Positions 53,626 to 62,521 of a stretch of DNA of 64,000 nt are shown here, in pieces. Each line of letters starts with the position of its first letter. The stretch's first letter is position 1. Below the pieces are notes generated by a model, which was not told the DNA's origin, ran no database searches, and worked only from the letters and a program-made list of their open reading frames with translations. The stretch comes from Sphingorhabdus sp. SMR4y (GTDB lineage Bacteria; Pseudomonadota; Alphaproteobacteria; Sphingomonadales; Sphingomonadaceae), in the NCBI RefSeq assembly GCF_002218195.1, contig NZ_CP022336.1, positions 558,001-622,000 on the forward strand, written 5' to 3'. The position numbers and the translations under genes were made by a program.

Positions 53626-54183
53626 TTGACCGATATAGTTGCACTGACGAACCTGATTAAACCGGAAGCAGATGCTTTGGGCTTTGATCTGGTGCGCGTG
53701 CAGTTCGTGTCCGGGGCCGATGAGCCCACGCTCCAGATCATGGCGGAACGTCCGGAAACCGGGCAGCTGAATATCGATGATTGCGCCGCATTGTCCCGCC
53801 GGATATCGATAAAATTCGACGCTCTGGAAGAAGAGGGGCGCGACCCGATTGATCATGCTTACCGACTGGAAATCAGCTCGCCAGGTATTGACCGGCCGCT
53901 GACCCGTGCGAAAGATTACACAAATTGGGCCGGTCACGAAGCGCGGATCAATCTGATCGAGGCGGTGGCTGGCAAAAAACAGCTGCGTGGCCTGCTCGAA
54001 GGTATCGACGGAAATATAATAAAGATTGACGATCGCAAGGCAGGCAGTCAGGAGACGCCTCTTACGAATGTCCATAGCGCAAAATTGATTCTGACCGACG
54101 CCCTTATCGCTGCAACCATACCGGTTTCAACGGAAGGTGCGGACGAAATCGAAGAACAGACTTTAGAAGAACAGGAAGACTAA
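53626..54183 (+). CDS. rimP: Ribosome maturation factor RimP
   Basis: RimP helps assemble the 30S subunit. The 185 residues begin with TTG 53626 (AAGGACCTGGA upstream), giving LTDIVALTNLIKPEADALGFDLVRVQF. The N-terminal domain ends in CAALSRRISIKFD and YRLEISSPGIDRPLTRAKDY, the family signature. The C-terminal domain is SH3-like, with an acidic tail (EGADEIEEQTLEEQED). It is two bases upstream of nusA and is the first gene of the rimP-nusA-ylxR-infB operon. Confidence 0.95.
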   Translation: MTDIVALTNLIKPEADALGFDLVRVQFVSGADEPTLQIMAERPETGQLNIDDCAALSRRISIKFDALEEEGRDPIDHAYRLEISSPGIDRPLTRAKDYTNWAGHEARINLIEAVAGKKQLRGLLEGIDGNIIKIDDRKAGSQETPLTNVHSAKLILTDALIAATIPVSTEGADEIEEQTLEEQED

Positions 54184-54185
54184 TC

Positions 54186-55811
54186 ATGGGCAGTGCTATT
54201 TCAGCCAATAAAGCCGAGTTGCTTGCGATTGCGACCGCCGTTGCGACGGAAAAAATGATCGACAAGGCGATTGTGATCGAAGCGCTGGAAGAAGCCATCC
54301 AGAAGGCGGCGCGTGCCCGCTATGGCGCAGAGAATGACATTCGTGCAAAATTCGATATCAATACCGGCGACCTGCGTCTCTGGCGGGTTGTCGAAGTCGT
54401 CGAGGAAGTCGAGGATTATTTCAAGCAGGTCGATATCAAGCAGGCCGAAAAGCTGGAGCCGGGCGCCAAAGTGGGTGACTTTATCGTCGATCCGCTGCCG
54501 GAAGTCGATCTCGGCCGCATCGATGCGCAGTCGGCCAAGCAGGTTATCTTTCAGAAAGTCCGCGACGCAGAACGCGAGCGGCAATTTGCAGAATTCAAGG
54601 ACCGGGCCGGTGAAATCATTACCGGTGTGGTGAAATCGGTCGAATTTGGCCATGTGGTTGTCGATCTGGGCCGCGCCGAAGGCGTGATCCGTCGTGACCA
54701 GCAGATTCCGCGGGAAGCAGCTCGTGTTGGCGATCGTGTCCGGTCGCTGATCCTGGATGTGCGTCGCGAAAATCGCGGGCCGCAGATTTTCCTGTCCCGT
54801 GCCCACCCGGATTTCATGAAGCATCTTTTTGCCCAGGAAGTGCCGGAAATTTACGACGGCATCATCGAAATCAAGGCCGCTGCCCGCGATCCTGGCTCGC
54901 GCGCCAAGATCGGTGTGATCAGCCACGACAGTTCCATTGATCCGGTCGGCGCCTGTGTCGGTATGAAGGGTAGTCGCGTTCAGGCTGTCGTTCAGGAAAT
55001 GCAGGGCGAGAAAATCGACATCATTCCCTGGTCGGAAGATATCGCGACCTTCGTGGTCAACGCATTGCAACCGGCCACCGTCAGCCGCGTGGTTATCGAC
55101 GAAGAAGAAGGTCGCATCGAAGTTGTCGTGCCTGACGATCAGCTGAGCCTTGCCATTGGTCGCCGCGGCCAGAATGTGCGTCTGGCATCGCAACTGACCG
55201 GCCTTGCCATTGATATCATGACCGAGGCGGATTCGAGCGAGAAACGGCAAGCGGAATTTGCCGCGCGGACGGAAATGTTCCAGGAAGATCTGGACGTCGA
55301 TGAAACCCTGTCGCAGTTGCTCGTCGCCGAAGGGTTCAGCGAGCTTGAAGAAGTCGCCTATGTTGCACCGGAAGAAATTTCGAACATCGAAGGATTTGAC
55401 GACGAGCTTGCGGCCGAATTGCAGAGCCGTGCGCTTGAAGCGCTGGAACGGCGCGAAGCGGCTGCGCGCGAAAAACGTACCGAACTGGGTGTCGAGGACG
55501 CGATTGCCGAACTGCCGCACCTGACCGAAGCGATGTTGGTCACTCTCGGCGAAGCGGGCCTCAAGACGCTGGACGATGTTGCGGATCTCGCGACCGACGA
55601 GCTTGTTCTCAAGCGGAAATCGGAGCCGCGTCGCCGCAATGACAATCGCAAGCCCGAGCCCGATGGTGTGCTGGCCAAATATGGTCTGACCGAAGAGCAG
55701 GGCAACGAAATCATCATGGCCGCGCGTGCGCACTGGTTTGAGGATGAAGACGAGCCGGCTGCTGCCGAAGTGGAAACCGGGGAGGACGCAGATGCGGAAT
55801 CTCCCCAATGA
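54186..55811 (+). CDS. nusA: Transcription termination/antitermination factor NusA
   Basis: NusA binds RNA polymerase and controls pausing, termination and antitermination. The 541 residues hold the N-terminal polymerase-binding domain, an S1 domain (GEIITGVVKSVEFGHVVVDLGRAEGVIRRDQ, about 138-170), KH1 and KH2 (VGMKGSRVQAVVQEMQGEKIDIIPWS and IGRRGQNVRLASQLTG), and acidic C-terminal repeats with a helix-hairpin-helix pattern (LPHLTEAMLVTLGEAGLKTLDDVADLATDEL). The start ATG 54186 follows rimP by two bases. The end overlaps the ylxR gene by 20 bases, which couples their translation. Confidence 0.97.
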   Translation: MGSAISANKAELLAIATAVATEKMIDKAIVIEALEEAIQKAARARYGAENDIRAKFDINTGDLRLWRVVEVVEEVEDYFKQVDIKQAEKLEPGAKVGDFIVDPLPEVDLGRIDAQSAKQVIFQKVRDAERERQFAEFKDRAGEIITGVVKSVEFGHVVVDLGRAEGVIRRDQQIPREAARVGDRVRSLILDVRRENRGPQIFLSRAHPDFMKHLFAQEVPEIYDGIIEIKAAARDPGSRAKIGVISHDSSIDPVGACVGMKGSRVQAVVQEMQGEKIDIIPWSEDIATFVVNALQPATVSRVVIDEEEGRIEVVVPDDQLSLAIGRRGQNVRLASQLTGLAIDIMTEADSSEKRQAEFAARTEMFQEDLDVDETLSQLLVAEGFSELEEVAYVAPEEISNIEGFDDELAAELQSRALEALERREAAAREKRTELGVEDAIAELPHLTEAMLVTLGEAGLKTLDDVADLATDELVLKRKSEPRRRNDNRKPEPDGVLAKYGLTEEQGNEIIMAARAHWFEDEDEPAAAEVETGEDADAESPQ

Positions 55812-56475
55812 GACGCGGTCTAAACCTCTAGATCAAGCGCCATATCGTAAATGCATTCTAACCGGGGAAAGTCTTCCCCGGGAGGATTTGCTGCGTCTTG
55901 CGATGGGCCCCGAGGGGCAGATTGCCCCGGACGTACGCGCCAAGGCACCCGGCAGGGGCGCATGGATTGCCGTTGATCGTGCTGCGCTGGAGACCGCTCA
56001 GGCAAAAGGGCAGCTGAAGGGCGCGCTGGCCCGCGCTTTCAAGACCGGCGAGCTGGAAATTCCCGACAATCTCGGACAATTGCTTGAATTGGCGCTGGAA
56101 CGCTCCACATTGGATCGGCTGGGTCTGGAAGCGCGTGGCGGGACTTTGATCACCGGATCGGAGAAGATCGAAACCGCCGCACGACAAGGCGATCTCCATA
56201 TGCTGCTTCATGCGGCTGACGCCGGGCGCGATGGCTGCGCCAAACTGGATCAAGCCTGGCGGGTCGGCAGCGACCGGGAAGGCGAAAATATACGTGGTCT
56301 GATATTGCCGGTGGACCGGCAGGGGCTTTCTGTGGCATTGGGCCGCCAGAATGTGGTGCATATCGGGATTACCGACAAGCGCGCAGCGGGGCGAATTTCG
56401 CACAGCCTGAAGAGATGGCTTCACTTTATCGGTTCTGGTAAAGTGGATGATGATGCGGAAAAGAAAGTTGCGTAG
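55792..56475 (+). CDS. YlxR (DUF448) RNA-binding protein fused to an L7Ae-like domain
   Basis: This 227-residue protein from ATG 55792 (GGGGAGGA upstream) has an N-terminal YlxR domain with the RKCILTGESLPREDLLRLAMGPEGQI signature (residues 16-41) and GRGAWIAVDRAAL. Its C-terminal half is an L7Ae/L30e-type RNA-binding domain with ARGGTLITGSEKIETAARQGDLHMLLHAADAGRDGCAKL. The fusion is the usual alphaproteobacterial form. The Lys/Glu-rich end is unstructured. The gene starts within the last codons of nusA and is followed by infB after 63 bases. It is probably a ribosome- or RNA-binding helper of this operon. Confidence 0.93.
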   Translation: MRNLPNETRSKPLDQAPYRKCILTGESLPREDLLRLAMGPEGQIAPDVRAKAPGRGAWIAVDRAALETAQAKGQLKGALARAFKTGELEIPDNLGQLLELALERSTLDRLGLEARGGTLITGSEKIETAARQGDLHMLLHAADAGRDGCAKLDQAWRVGSDREGENIRGLILPVDRQGLSVALGRQNVVHIGITDKRAAGRISHSLKRWLHFIGSGKVDDDAEKKVA

Positions 56476-56538
56476 TCCGGTCGGAAAAACTGGATAAGAT
56501 ATTGCAGTAATTACTATTTTAAGGATTAAGTCTGTTCG

Positions 56539-59103
56539 ATGAGTGAAGATACAAAAGATACGCCAAAACCTGCACGCAAACCCCTGGGGTTGAAGCGTTC
56601 GGTTGAGCCTGGCGAAGTCAAACAGACGTTCAGCCACGGACGCACCAACAAGGTTGTGGTCGAAGTCAAACGCAAGAAGCTGGTCGGCAAGCCCGGTGCC
56701 CAGGAAGCGGCGAAAGAAATCGTCAAGGAAACCCCTGCGCCCGCACCGGCGCCGACTCCTGCTCCCAAGGCAGCGCCGAAAAAGCCGGCAGCAGCGCCGA
56801 AAGTCGATGATGGACTGACCCGTCAGGAAAGACAGGCAAAGCTGCTGCGCGAAGCGGAAGAAGCGCGGCTTGCTGCTATGCAGGAAGCGCGCATTCGCGA
56901 TGCACGCGAAAAGAAAGAGCAGACGGCCGAAGAAAAGAGGCGGGCTGAAGAGAAGCGCAAAGCTGAAGAAGAGCAGGCTCGCAAGGCTCAGGAAGAGATT
57001 GCTGCTGCGGAAAAAGCCGCGGCCGAAGCGCCCGCTGCCGAAGCCGAAGAAGCCCCTGCGGCAGACAAGGGCAAGGCGGCAGCGTCCGCGACCACAGGCA
57101 CAGCGAGGCCTCCAGCCCGCAAGTTTACGCCCGTGGAATCGCCAAAGCGCGCAAAGCCGGAAAAGGAAAAGCAGAAAGCCGGACGCGACGACCGCAACGA
57201 CCGTCGTCAGTCGGGCAAGCTGACCGTCAACCGCGCGCTGCGCGGCGAAGATGGCGCTGCACGGGCACGTTCACTGGCGGCGCTGAAACGGGCGCGCGAG
57301 AAGGAAAAACGGGCGCAGCGGTCCGGGCGGCCAAGCGAACCGCGCGAAAAGCAAATCCGCGACGTCATCGTGCCGGAAGCCATTACCGTTCAGGAACTGG
57401 CGAAACGCATGGGCGAGAAAGGCGCGGATCTCGTCAAGTCCCTGTTCAACATGGGGTCGATGGTGACCGTCAACCAGACGATCGATCAGGATACCGCAGA
57501 ATTGCTGGTCGAAGAATTCGGTCACAATATCCAGCGTGTTTCCGAGGCGGATGTTGAAATCAACACACAGGCCGATGTCGATCCGGAAGAAACATTGAAA
57601 CCGCGCGCGCCGGTCGTCACGATCATGGGCCATGTCGACCACGGCAAGACCTCGTTGCTCGATGCCTTGCGTGGAACCGATGTGGTTGCCGGTGAAGCGG
57701 GTGGCATCACCCAGCATATTGGCGCCTATCAGGTGACGATGAAAAATGGCGACAAGGTCACCTTCCTTGACACGCCTGGCCATGAAGCCTTTACCGAAAT
57801 GCGGATGCGCGGCGCCAATGTTACGGATATCGTGATCCTTGTTGTTGCCGCCGATGACGGTTTGATGCCGCAGACCATCGAAGCGATCAACCATACCAAG
57901 GCGGCAGGCGTGCCGATGATTGTGGCGATCAACAAGATCGACAAGGAAGGGGCCGATCCGACAACGGTTCGTACCCGTCTGCTCGAGCATGAAGTGATCG
58001 TGGAAGAAATGTCCGGCGACGTGCTCGATGCAGAAGTGTCGGCACTCAAGAAGATCGGTCTCGACGAACTGATGGAGAAAATCCACGTCCAGTCCGAATT
58101 GCTGGAACTGAAAGCGCGTCCCGACCGTCCCGCCGAAGGCGCAGTGGTCGAGGCGAAGCTGGATATCGGTCGCGGACCGGTTGCCACGGTGCTGATCGAG
58201 CGCGGTACATTGAAGCGCGGCGACGTCTTCGTTGTCGGTTCGCAGACCGGTAAGGTCCGGGCGATGATCGACGACAAGGGCAAGCAGGTCAAGGAAGCTG
58301 GGCCTTCGACACCGGTCGAAGTGCTGGGTATCTCCGGCGTGCCTTCTGCCGGCGACAAGCTGACCGTGGTCGAGAATGAAGCGCGGGCCCGCGAAGTGGC
58401 GGCCTATCGTGCGGAGCAGGAGAAGCTGAAGCGGACCACGCAGGCACCGACCAGTCTCGAGAATATGTTCTCAGCGGCGGCGAACAGCGCTGTCGAATTC
58501 CCGCTGCTGGTCAAAGCCGATGTTCAGGGCTCTACCGAAGCGATCGTGCAGGCGCTGAACAAGATCTCGAACGACGATATCAAGGTGCGCATCCTGCACA
58601 GTGGTGTTGGCGCGATCACGGAATCGGACGTTACCCTGGCTGGCGCCTCGAAAGCGCCGATCATCGGGTTCAATGTGCGTCCCAATGCCAAGGCGCGTGA
58701 AATCGCCAAGCGCGATGGGGTGCGGTTCAAATATTTTGATATCATCTATGATCTGACCGATGATATCCGCGCCGAAATGGCGGGTGAACTCGGTCCCGAG
58801 AAGATCGAGAATGTTGTCGGTCGTGCGGAAGTCAAGGACGTGTTCAAGTCGGGCAAGAAGGACAAGGCTGCCGGCTTGCTGGTTACCGAAGGTTCCTTAC
58901 GCAAGGGCCTGTTCGCGCGTCTTACCCGCGACGATGTTATCGTCAGCGCAACGACCATCGCGTCGCTGCGGCGGTTCAAGGACGATGTCGAGGAAGTCCG
59001 TGCCGGCATGGAATGTGGTGCGGTTCTGGAAGATACCAACGATATCAAGCCAGGCGATATGCTCGAAGTCTTCCAGGTCACGGAGAAAGAGCGGGTTCTT
59101 TGA
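56539..59103 (+). CDS. infB: Translation initiation factor IF-2
   Basis: IF-2 brings initiator tRNA to the 30S subunit. The 854 residues start with the IF2 N-terminal segment (about 1-60), then a long low-complexity Lys/Ala/Glu region, a second IF2_N domain ([25 protein letters not shown], about 283-310), and the G domain with [15 protein letters not shown] at about residue 365, [21 protein letters not shown] and [10 protein letters not shown]. Domain II and the C-terminal domains follow ([27 protein letters not shown]...) and end in [16 protein letters not shown]. The start ATG 56539 matches other family members. The gene is followed by a palindromic repeat and rbfA. Confidence 0.98.
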   Translation: MSEDTKDTPKPARKPLGLKRSVEPGEVKQTFSHGRTNKVVVEVKRKKLVGKPGAQEAAKEIVKETPAPAPAPTPAPKAAPKKPAAAPKVDDGLTRQERQAKLLREAEEARLAAMQEARIRDAREKKEQTAEEKRRAEEKRKAEEEQARKAQEEIAAAEKAAAEAPAAEAEEAPAADKGKAAASATTGTARPPARKFTPVESPKRAKPEKEKQKAGRDDRNDRRQSGKLTVNRALRGEDGAARARSLAALKRAREKEKRAQRSGRPSEPREKQIRDVIVPEAITVQELAKRMGEKGADLVKSLFNMGSMVTVNQTIDQDTAELLVEEFGHNIQRVSEADVEINTQADVDPEETLKPRAPVVTIMGHVDHGKTSLLDALRGTDVVAGEAGGITQHIGAYQVTMKNGDKVTFLDTPGHEAFTEMRMRGANVTDIVILVVAADDGLMPQTIEAINHTKAAGVPMIVAINKIDKEGADPTTVRTRLLEHEVIVEEMSGDVLDAEVSALKKIGLDELMEKIHVQSELLELKARPDRPAEGAVVEAKLDIGRGPVATVLIERGTLKRGDVFVVGSQTGKVRAMIDDKGKQVKEAGPSTPVEVLGISGVPSAGDKLTVVENEARAREVAAYRAEQEKLKRTTQAPTSLENMFSAAANSAVEFPLLVKADVQGSTEAIVQALNKISNDDIKVRILHSGVGAITESDVTLAGASKAPIIGFNVRPNAKAREIAKRDGVRFKYFDIIYDLTDDIRAEMAGELGPEKIENVVGRAEVKDVFKSGKKDKAAGLLVTEGSLRKGLFARLTRDDVIVSATTIASLRRFKDDVEEVRAGMECGAVLEDTNDIKPGDMLEVFQVTEKERVL

Positions 59104-59109
59104 TATATT

Positions 59110-59138
59110 CGTCATCCCGGACTTGATCCGGGATGACG
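59110..59138. repeat. Palindromic repeat between infB and rbfA
   Basis: CGTCATCCCGGA (59110-59121) and TCCGGGATGACG (59127-59138) are perfect 12-bp arms with a CTTGA loop. The sequence belongs to the GTCATCC-type dispersed palindromes common in sphingomonads. The same GTCATCC/GGATGAC ends are present in the element inside truB at 62013-62068. There is no T tract, so it is a repeat rather than a classical terminator, although it may protect or terminate the infB message. Confidence 0.7.
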
Positions 59139-59157
59139 ATATTGAGGCTTAAACATT

Positions 59158-59568
59158 GTGGCAAAATATAACGACACATCTCCCGAAGGCCGTTCGGTCC
59201 GCTTGCTGCGCGTTGGCGAGCAGGTCCGGCATATCCTGTCGGAGCTGCTGATGCGCGGCGAGGTGCATGACGCCGTGCTGACCTCGCACAGCGTCAGCGT
59301 TACCGAAGTGCGCATGTCGCCGGACTTGCGGCATGCGACAGTGTTCGTGAAGCCGCTGCTCGGCGCCAACGAGGCGGACGTGCTCAAGGCGCTGAAAACC
59401 AACACCGCGTTTTTCCAGAAGGAAGTCGCGAAGCGGGTGAAGATGAAATATGCGGCAAAGCTGAAATTTCTCGCCGACGAGAGCTTTGATACCGCCGAAC
59501 ATATCGAAAGCCTGCTGAGCAATCCCAAGGTTGCACAGGATTTGTCGAAAGAGGCCGACGAGAACTAG
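59158..59568 (+). CDS. rbfA: 30S ribosome-binding factor RbfA
   Basis: RbfA acts late in 30S assembly at the 5' end of 16S rRNA. The 136 residues start at GTG 59158 and show [23 protein letters not shown] (residues 12-34), the KH-type fold strand [22 protein letters not shown] and the helix-kink near [24 protein letters not shown] lies 10 bases upstream. The length is normal. truB, which usually follows directly, is separated by three genes here. A palindromic repeat begins two bases after the stop. Confidence 0.95.
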   Translation: MAKYNDTSPEGRSVRLLRVGEQVRHILSELLMRGEVHDAVLTSHSVSVTEVRMSPDLRHATVFVKPLLGANEADVLKALKTNTAFFQKEVAKRVKMKYAAKLKFLADESFDTAEHIESLLSNPKVAQDLSKEADEN

Positions 59569-59570
59569 CG

Positions 59571-59641
59571 CCGTTCGTTCTGAGCTTGTCGAAGGACGGC
59601 TTCCGGACGCAAAAGTGCTTCGACAGGCTCAGCACGAACGG
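59571..59641. repeat. Palindromic repeat (GAGCCTGTCGAAG family) between rbfA and tdk
   Basis: Two 27-base arms (59571-59597 and 59615-59641) match in 24 of 27 positions as an inverted pair, with a 17-base loop. Each arm contains the CTGAGC.TGTCGAAG core known from dispersed sphingomonad repeats. It starts two bases after the rbfA stop and ends 17 bases before tdk, marking the boundary of an extra gene block. Confidence 0.75.
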
Positions 59642-59657
59642 TTAAGGACCGACGCTG

Positions 59658-60236
59658 ATGGCCAAACTCTATTTCTATTATGCGTCGATGAACGCCGGCA
59701 AGTCGAGCAATCTGCTGCAGGCGGCGTTCAACTATGGCGAGCGGGGCATGAAGGTCATGCTGTGGACCGCCGCGATCGACAATCGTGCGAGCTTTGGCGC
59801 CATTGCCTCCCGGATCGGTCTGCACGCAGACGCGCATCGTTTCGGTGAAGAAACGGATTTGTTTGCTGCCGTCGAGGCGGAGCAAGAAGACGGTGAACTG
59901 GCCTGCGTGATGATCGATGAAGCCCAGTTCCTGACCGAAGCGCAGGTCTGGCAATGCGCGAGGCTGGCTGACGAGAGCGGGGTGCCGGTGCTCTGCTATG
60001 GTCTGCGGACGGATTTTCAGGGCAATTTATTCCCGGGATCGGCCAAGCTGCTGGGCCTGGCCGACAGTCTGGTTGAACTGAAGGCGGTCTGCGAATGCGG
60101 ACGCAAGGCAACGATGAACCTGCGGATTGACGAAACGGGCAAGGCCATCGCCGCCGGCGCACAGACGGAGATTGGCGGCAATGAAAGCTATATTGCGCTG
60201 TGCCGGAAGCATTTCCGGGAGCGGCTCAATGGCTGA
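59658..60236 (+). CDS. tdk: Thymidine kinase (type II)
   Basis: This salvage enzyme phosphorylates thymidine with ATP. The 192 residues begin LYFYYASMNAGKSSNLLQAAFNYGERGMKVMLWTA, with the phosphate loop MNAGKSS. VMIDEAQFLTEAQV (DEAQF, Walker B) follows, then the lasso region with CECGRKATMNLRI and, at the end, CRKHF, whose Cys and His complete a zinc site. This is the tetrameric TK1-like type. The start ATG 59658 has AAGGA upstream. Its last eight bases overlap the GNAT gene. Confidence 0.95.
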   Translation: MAKLYFYYASMNAGKSSNLLQAAFNYGERGMKVMLWTAAIDNRASFGAIASRIGLHADAHRFGEETDLFAAVEAEQEDGELACVMIDEAQFLTEAQVWQCARLADESGVPVLCYGLRTDFQGNLFPGSAKLLGLADSLVELKAVCECGRKATMNLRIDETGKAIAAGAQTEIGGNESYIALCRKHFRERLNG

Positions 60237-60765
60237 ACTGTCTGTAACGCTGGAGCAGGGGCCTGTACGGCTCGAACCGCTGGCCGAGCAGCATCTTGAA
60301 CCGTTGCGCGCAGCTTGCGCAGAGGATCAGGATATCTGGGATATCTATCCGGTTTCCATGCTGGACGAGAATTTCGACAAGGCGATCGAGGCTTTCCACG
60401 ACACCACCAACTGGGTGCGTTTTGCGGTGATCAAAGGCGAAACCGGCACGGTTGTTGGCATGACCAACTTTATCAATCCCGATCCATTCGGAGTGGTCGA
60501 AATCGGCGGAACCTATATCGCACCGTCAGTGAGGGGCAGCGGTTTCAACGACATCATGAAAAAGTTGATGATCGATCACGCCTTTGAAAATGGTTTCACC
60601 CGGATAGAATTTCGTGTCGATACCCGCAACAAACGGTCGATGGCTGCGGTGTTGAAACTCGGCGCTATGCATGAGGGAACGCTGCGCAAGAACCGGATTA
60701 CCTGGACGGGTTATGTGCGGGATACCGCGATATTTGGTTTACTCAAGGAGGATTGGGGCCCATGA
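60229..60765 (+). CDS. GNAT family acetyltransferase (RimJ/RimL-like)
   Basis: This 178-residue enzyme starts at ATG 60229, overlapping tdk by eight bases, with GGGAG upstream. It matches the RimJ/RimL-type GNAT family: LEQGPVRLEPLAEQHLEPLRAA at the start, GMTNFINPDPFGVVEIGGTYIAPSVRGSGFNDIMKKLMIDHAFENGFTRIEFRVDTRNKRSMAAVLKLGA in the middle, where the R/Q-x-x-G-x-G/A loop is degenerate (RGSGFND), and GYVRDTAIFGLL at the end. It would acetylate a protein N-terminus or a small amine. It is coupled to the next gene by an ATGA overlap. Confidence 0.88.
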   Translation: MAELSVTLEQGPVRLEPLAEQHLEPLRAACAEDQDIWDIYPVSMLDENFDKAIEAFHDTTNWVRFAVIKGETGTVVGMTNFINPDPFGVVEIGGTYIAPSVRGSGFNDIMKKLMIDHAFENGFTRIEFRVDTRNKRSMAAVLKLGAMHEGTLRKNRITWTGYVRDTAIFGLLKEDWGP

Positions 60766-61496
60766 AAATCAGGTTCACGCTTCTTGCCACGTCCATGGTT
60801 ATGGCGAGCAGCGCAAGTCATGCAGACAATCGTTCTGACGATCTGCGACGTGAGGGTTCGGTTGCCGAGCAAGCGAGTTCGGCCGAAGGTTTCGTTCCCG
60901 ATGGTTGGTATCTGGAGAAATCTGTTGCAGGTGATCTGAACAGGGATGGTCTGCCGGATATGGCGCTTATTATCCGGCAGGATGATCGGACACTGATTAT
61001 TGAAGGCGACCGTTTTGGCAGAGACAGATATGACGGCAATCCGCGGACTATTGTGGTCGCATTGAAACAGGCCAGTGGCGGATATCGGCAGATTGCTCGA
61101 AATCACCAGATTATTCCCGTGACCGGCAGCGCAACGATGGATGACCCGATTGATAACGCTTCGGATGGTTCTCTGACTATCGAGAATGGCGTTATGCGTT
61201 TGAAAATCGGTTTCTGGGCGAGCGCGGGCGCCTGGCATATGTTCAACCGGACATTTGCATTCCGTCTGCATGACAAGAAGTTGCTGTTGATCGGTTATGA
61301 CAATCATCATGTGCACCGCGGGACCGGAGAATTGAAGACGGTAAGCATCAATTATCTGACGAGGCGCAAAAAAACCGCGAACGGTAATATTGAAGATGAT
61401 CATGTTCCTGAAATGTGGAGCAAGATCGTTCGCAAGCCGCTTATTCCATTCGATGAAATCGGCGATGGCTATGATTTCGACCCCGATAACTATTAG
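60762..61496 (+). CDS. Secreted protein with FG-GAP/EF-hand-like motif, unknown function
   Basis: This 244-residue protein starts at ATG 60762, overlapping the GNAT stop by four bases. A signal peptide (LLATSMVMASSASHADN) is cut near residue 22. DLNRDGLPDMALII (about residues 64-77) has the Dx[DN]xDG calcium-loop pattern of FG-GAP/integrin-type repeats. RLKIGFWASAGAWHMFNRTFAFRLHDKKLLLIGYDNHHVHRGTGE is the best-conserved-looking strand block. It could be a periplasmic calcium-binding or lipoprotein-like factor. I recognise no function. It is co-transcribed with tdk and the GNAT gene and precedes truB by 20 bases. Confidence 0.8.
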   Translation: MKIRFTLLATSMVMASSASHADNRSDDLRREGSVAEQASSAEGFVPDGWYLEKSVAGDLNRDGLPDMALIIRQDDRTLIIEGDRFGRDRYDGNPRTIVVALKQASGGYRQIARNHQIIPVTGSATMDDPIDNASDGSLTIENGVMRLKIGFWASAGAWHMFNRTFAFRLHDKKLLLIGYDNHHVHRGTGELKTVSINYLTRRKKTANGNIEDDHVPEMWSKIVRKPLIPFDEIGDGYDFDPDNY

Positions 61497-61516
61497 TTTT
61501 TCAGTCAGGAAATAGA

Positions 61517-62497
61517 TTGAGGACAGCAAAGCCGCACGGCTGGATCATATTGGACAAGCCGCTCGAACTCGGCTCGACGCAAGCCGTCGGGGCGGTGAAG
61601 CGCAATCTGCGCGAAGCCGGTTTGCTCGGCAAGGGCAAGAACAAGCTGAAGGTCGGTCATGGGGGGACGCTGGACCCGCTGGCGACTGGCGTCCTGCCGA
61701 TTGCACTGGGCGAGGCTACGAAATTGTGCGGGCGGATGCTCGATGCGTCCAAGATATACGAATTCACCATTGGTTTTGGCGCCGAGACCGAGACGCTCGA
61801 TATCGAAGGGGAAGTGACGGAGATATCTTCCCATCGGCCAACGCTCGCGGAAATTGAGGCGATTCTGCCCCAATTTACCGGGCCGATCGAGCAGATACCT
61901 CCAAAATATTCTGCGCTGAAGATTGATGGCAAGCGGGCCTATGATCTGGCGCGGGCAGGGGTGGATGTCGAAATGAAGCTGCGGGCGGTGGAGATATATT
62001 CCCTGGCAGTTTGTCATCCTGAACCTGTTTCAGGATCTCCGGGGGGCCTGAAACAGGTTCAGGATGACGAGCCAGTGGAAAAAATCACCCTTTCGGCCAC
62101 AGTCTCCAAGGGCACCTACATTCGTTCGTTCGCCCGCGATATCGCCCGGGCGCTGGGCACGGTCGGCCATGTCACCATGCTGCGCCGGACAAAGGCGGGG
62201 CCATTTAGCCTGAAGCAGGCGATTTCGCTGGACAAACTCAACGAAATTGGTAAGGGCGCGGACATCAAGGAATACCTCTTGCCGCTTGAGGCGGGGCTGG
62301 ACGACATCCCGGCTTTCGACCTCGACCCTGATCAGGCAAGAATGCTTCGACAAGGCTTGACGCTGGACGAGCAGGATTTGGTCGGGAACCCCGCAGTCAA
62401 CGGGCTTTTTCTAGCGACAGAGAATGAAGGTTCTCCGGTTGCTCTGGCAGAGATTGTTGATGGCACCGTAAAGGTTGTCCGCGGGTTCAATATGTAA
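61517..62497 (+). CDS. truB: tRNA pseudouridine-55 synthase TruB, with palindrome-encoded insertion
   Basis: TruB makes pseudouridine at position 55 of tRNAs. The 326 residues start at TTG 61517 (AGGAAATAGA upstream). HGWIILDKPLELGSTQAV, KVGHGGTLDPLATGVLPI with the catalytic Asp near residue 53, IPPKYSALKIDGKRAYDLARAG and SKGTYIRSFARDIARALGTVGHVTMLRRTKAGPF are all present, so the core is intact. Between EIYSLAV and EKITLSATVSKG, residues of about 166-184 (CHPEPVSGSPGGLKQVQDD) are encoded by a perfect 22-bp palindrome. They replace or lengthen a surface loop and keep the frame open. The gene is followed by rpsO after 24 bases. Confidence 0.95.
   Translation: MRTAKPHGWIILDKPLELGSTQAVGAVKRNLREAGLLGKGKNKLKVGHGGTLDPLATGVLPIALGEATKLCGRMLDASKIYEFTIGFGAETETLDIEGEVTEISSHRPTLAEIEAILPQFTGPIEQIPPKYSALKIDGKRAYDLARAGVDVEMKLRAVEIYSLAVCHPEPVSGSPGGLKQVQDDEPVEKITLSATVSKGTYIRSFARDIARALGTVGHVTMLRRTKAGPFSLKQAISLDKLNEIGKGADIKEYLLPLEAGLDDIPAFDLDPDQARMLRQGLTLDEQDLVGNPAVNGLFLATENEGSPVALAEIVDGTVKVVRGFNM
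62013..62068. repeat. Palindromic element inserted in frame within truB
   Basis: The arms 62013-62034 and 62047-62068 are perfect 22-bp inverted repeats around a 12-base loop. They begin with GTCATCCTGAAC and contain CTGTTTCAGG, another dispersed palindrome type of sphingomonads (compare GTCATCCCGGA at 59110). The whole 56 bases lie inside the truB reading frame and contain no stop. In RNA the element would form a very stable hairpin within the truB message. Confidence 0.85.
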
Positions 62498-62521
62498 AAG
62501 ATGTTCGAAGGAATGATATAA

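Noticed and set aside
54201-55808. Long open frame antisense to nusA (535 codons)
   Set aside because: It is a codon-bias shadow of nusA; the translation shows no motif and no ribosome site.
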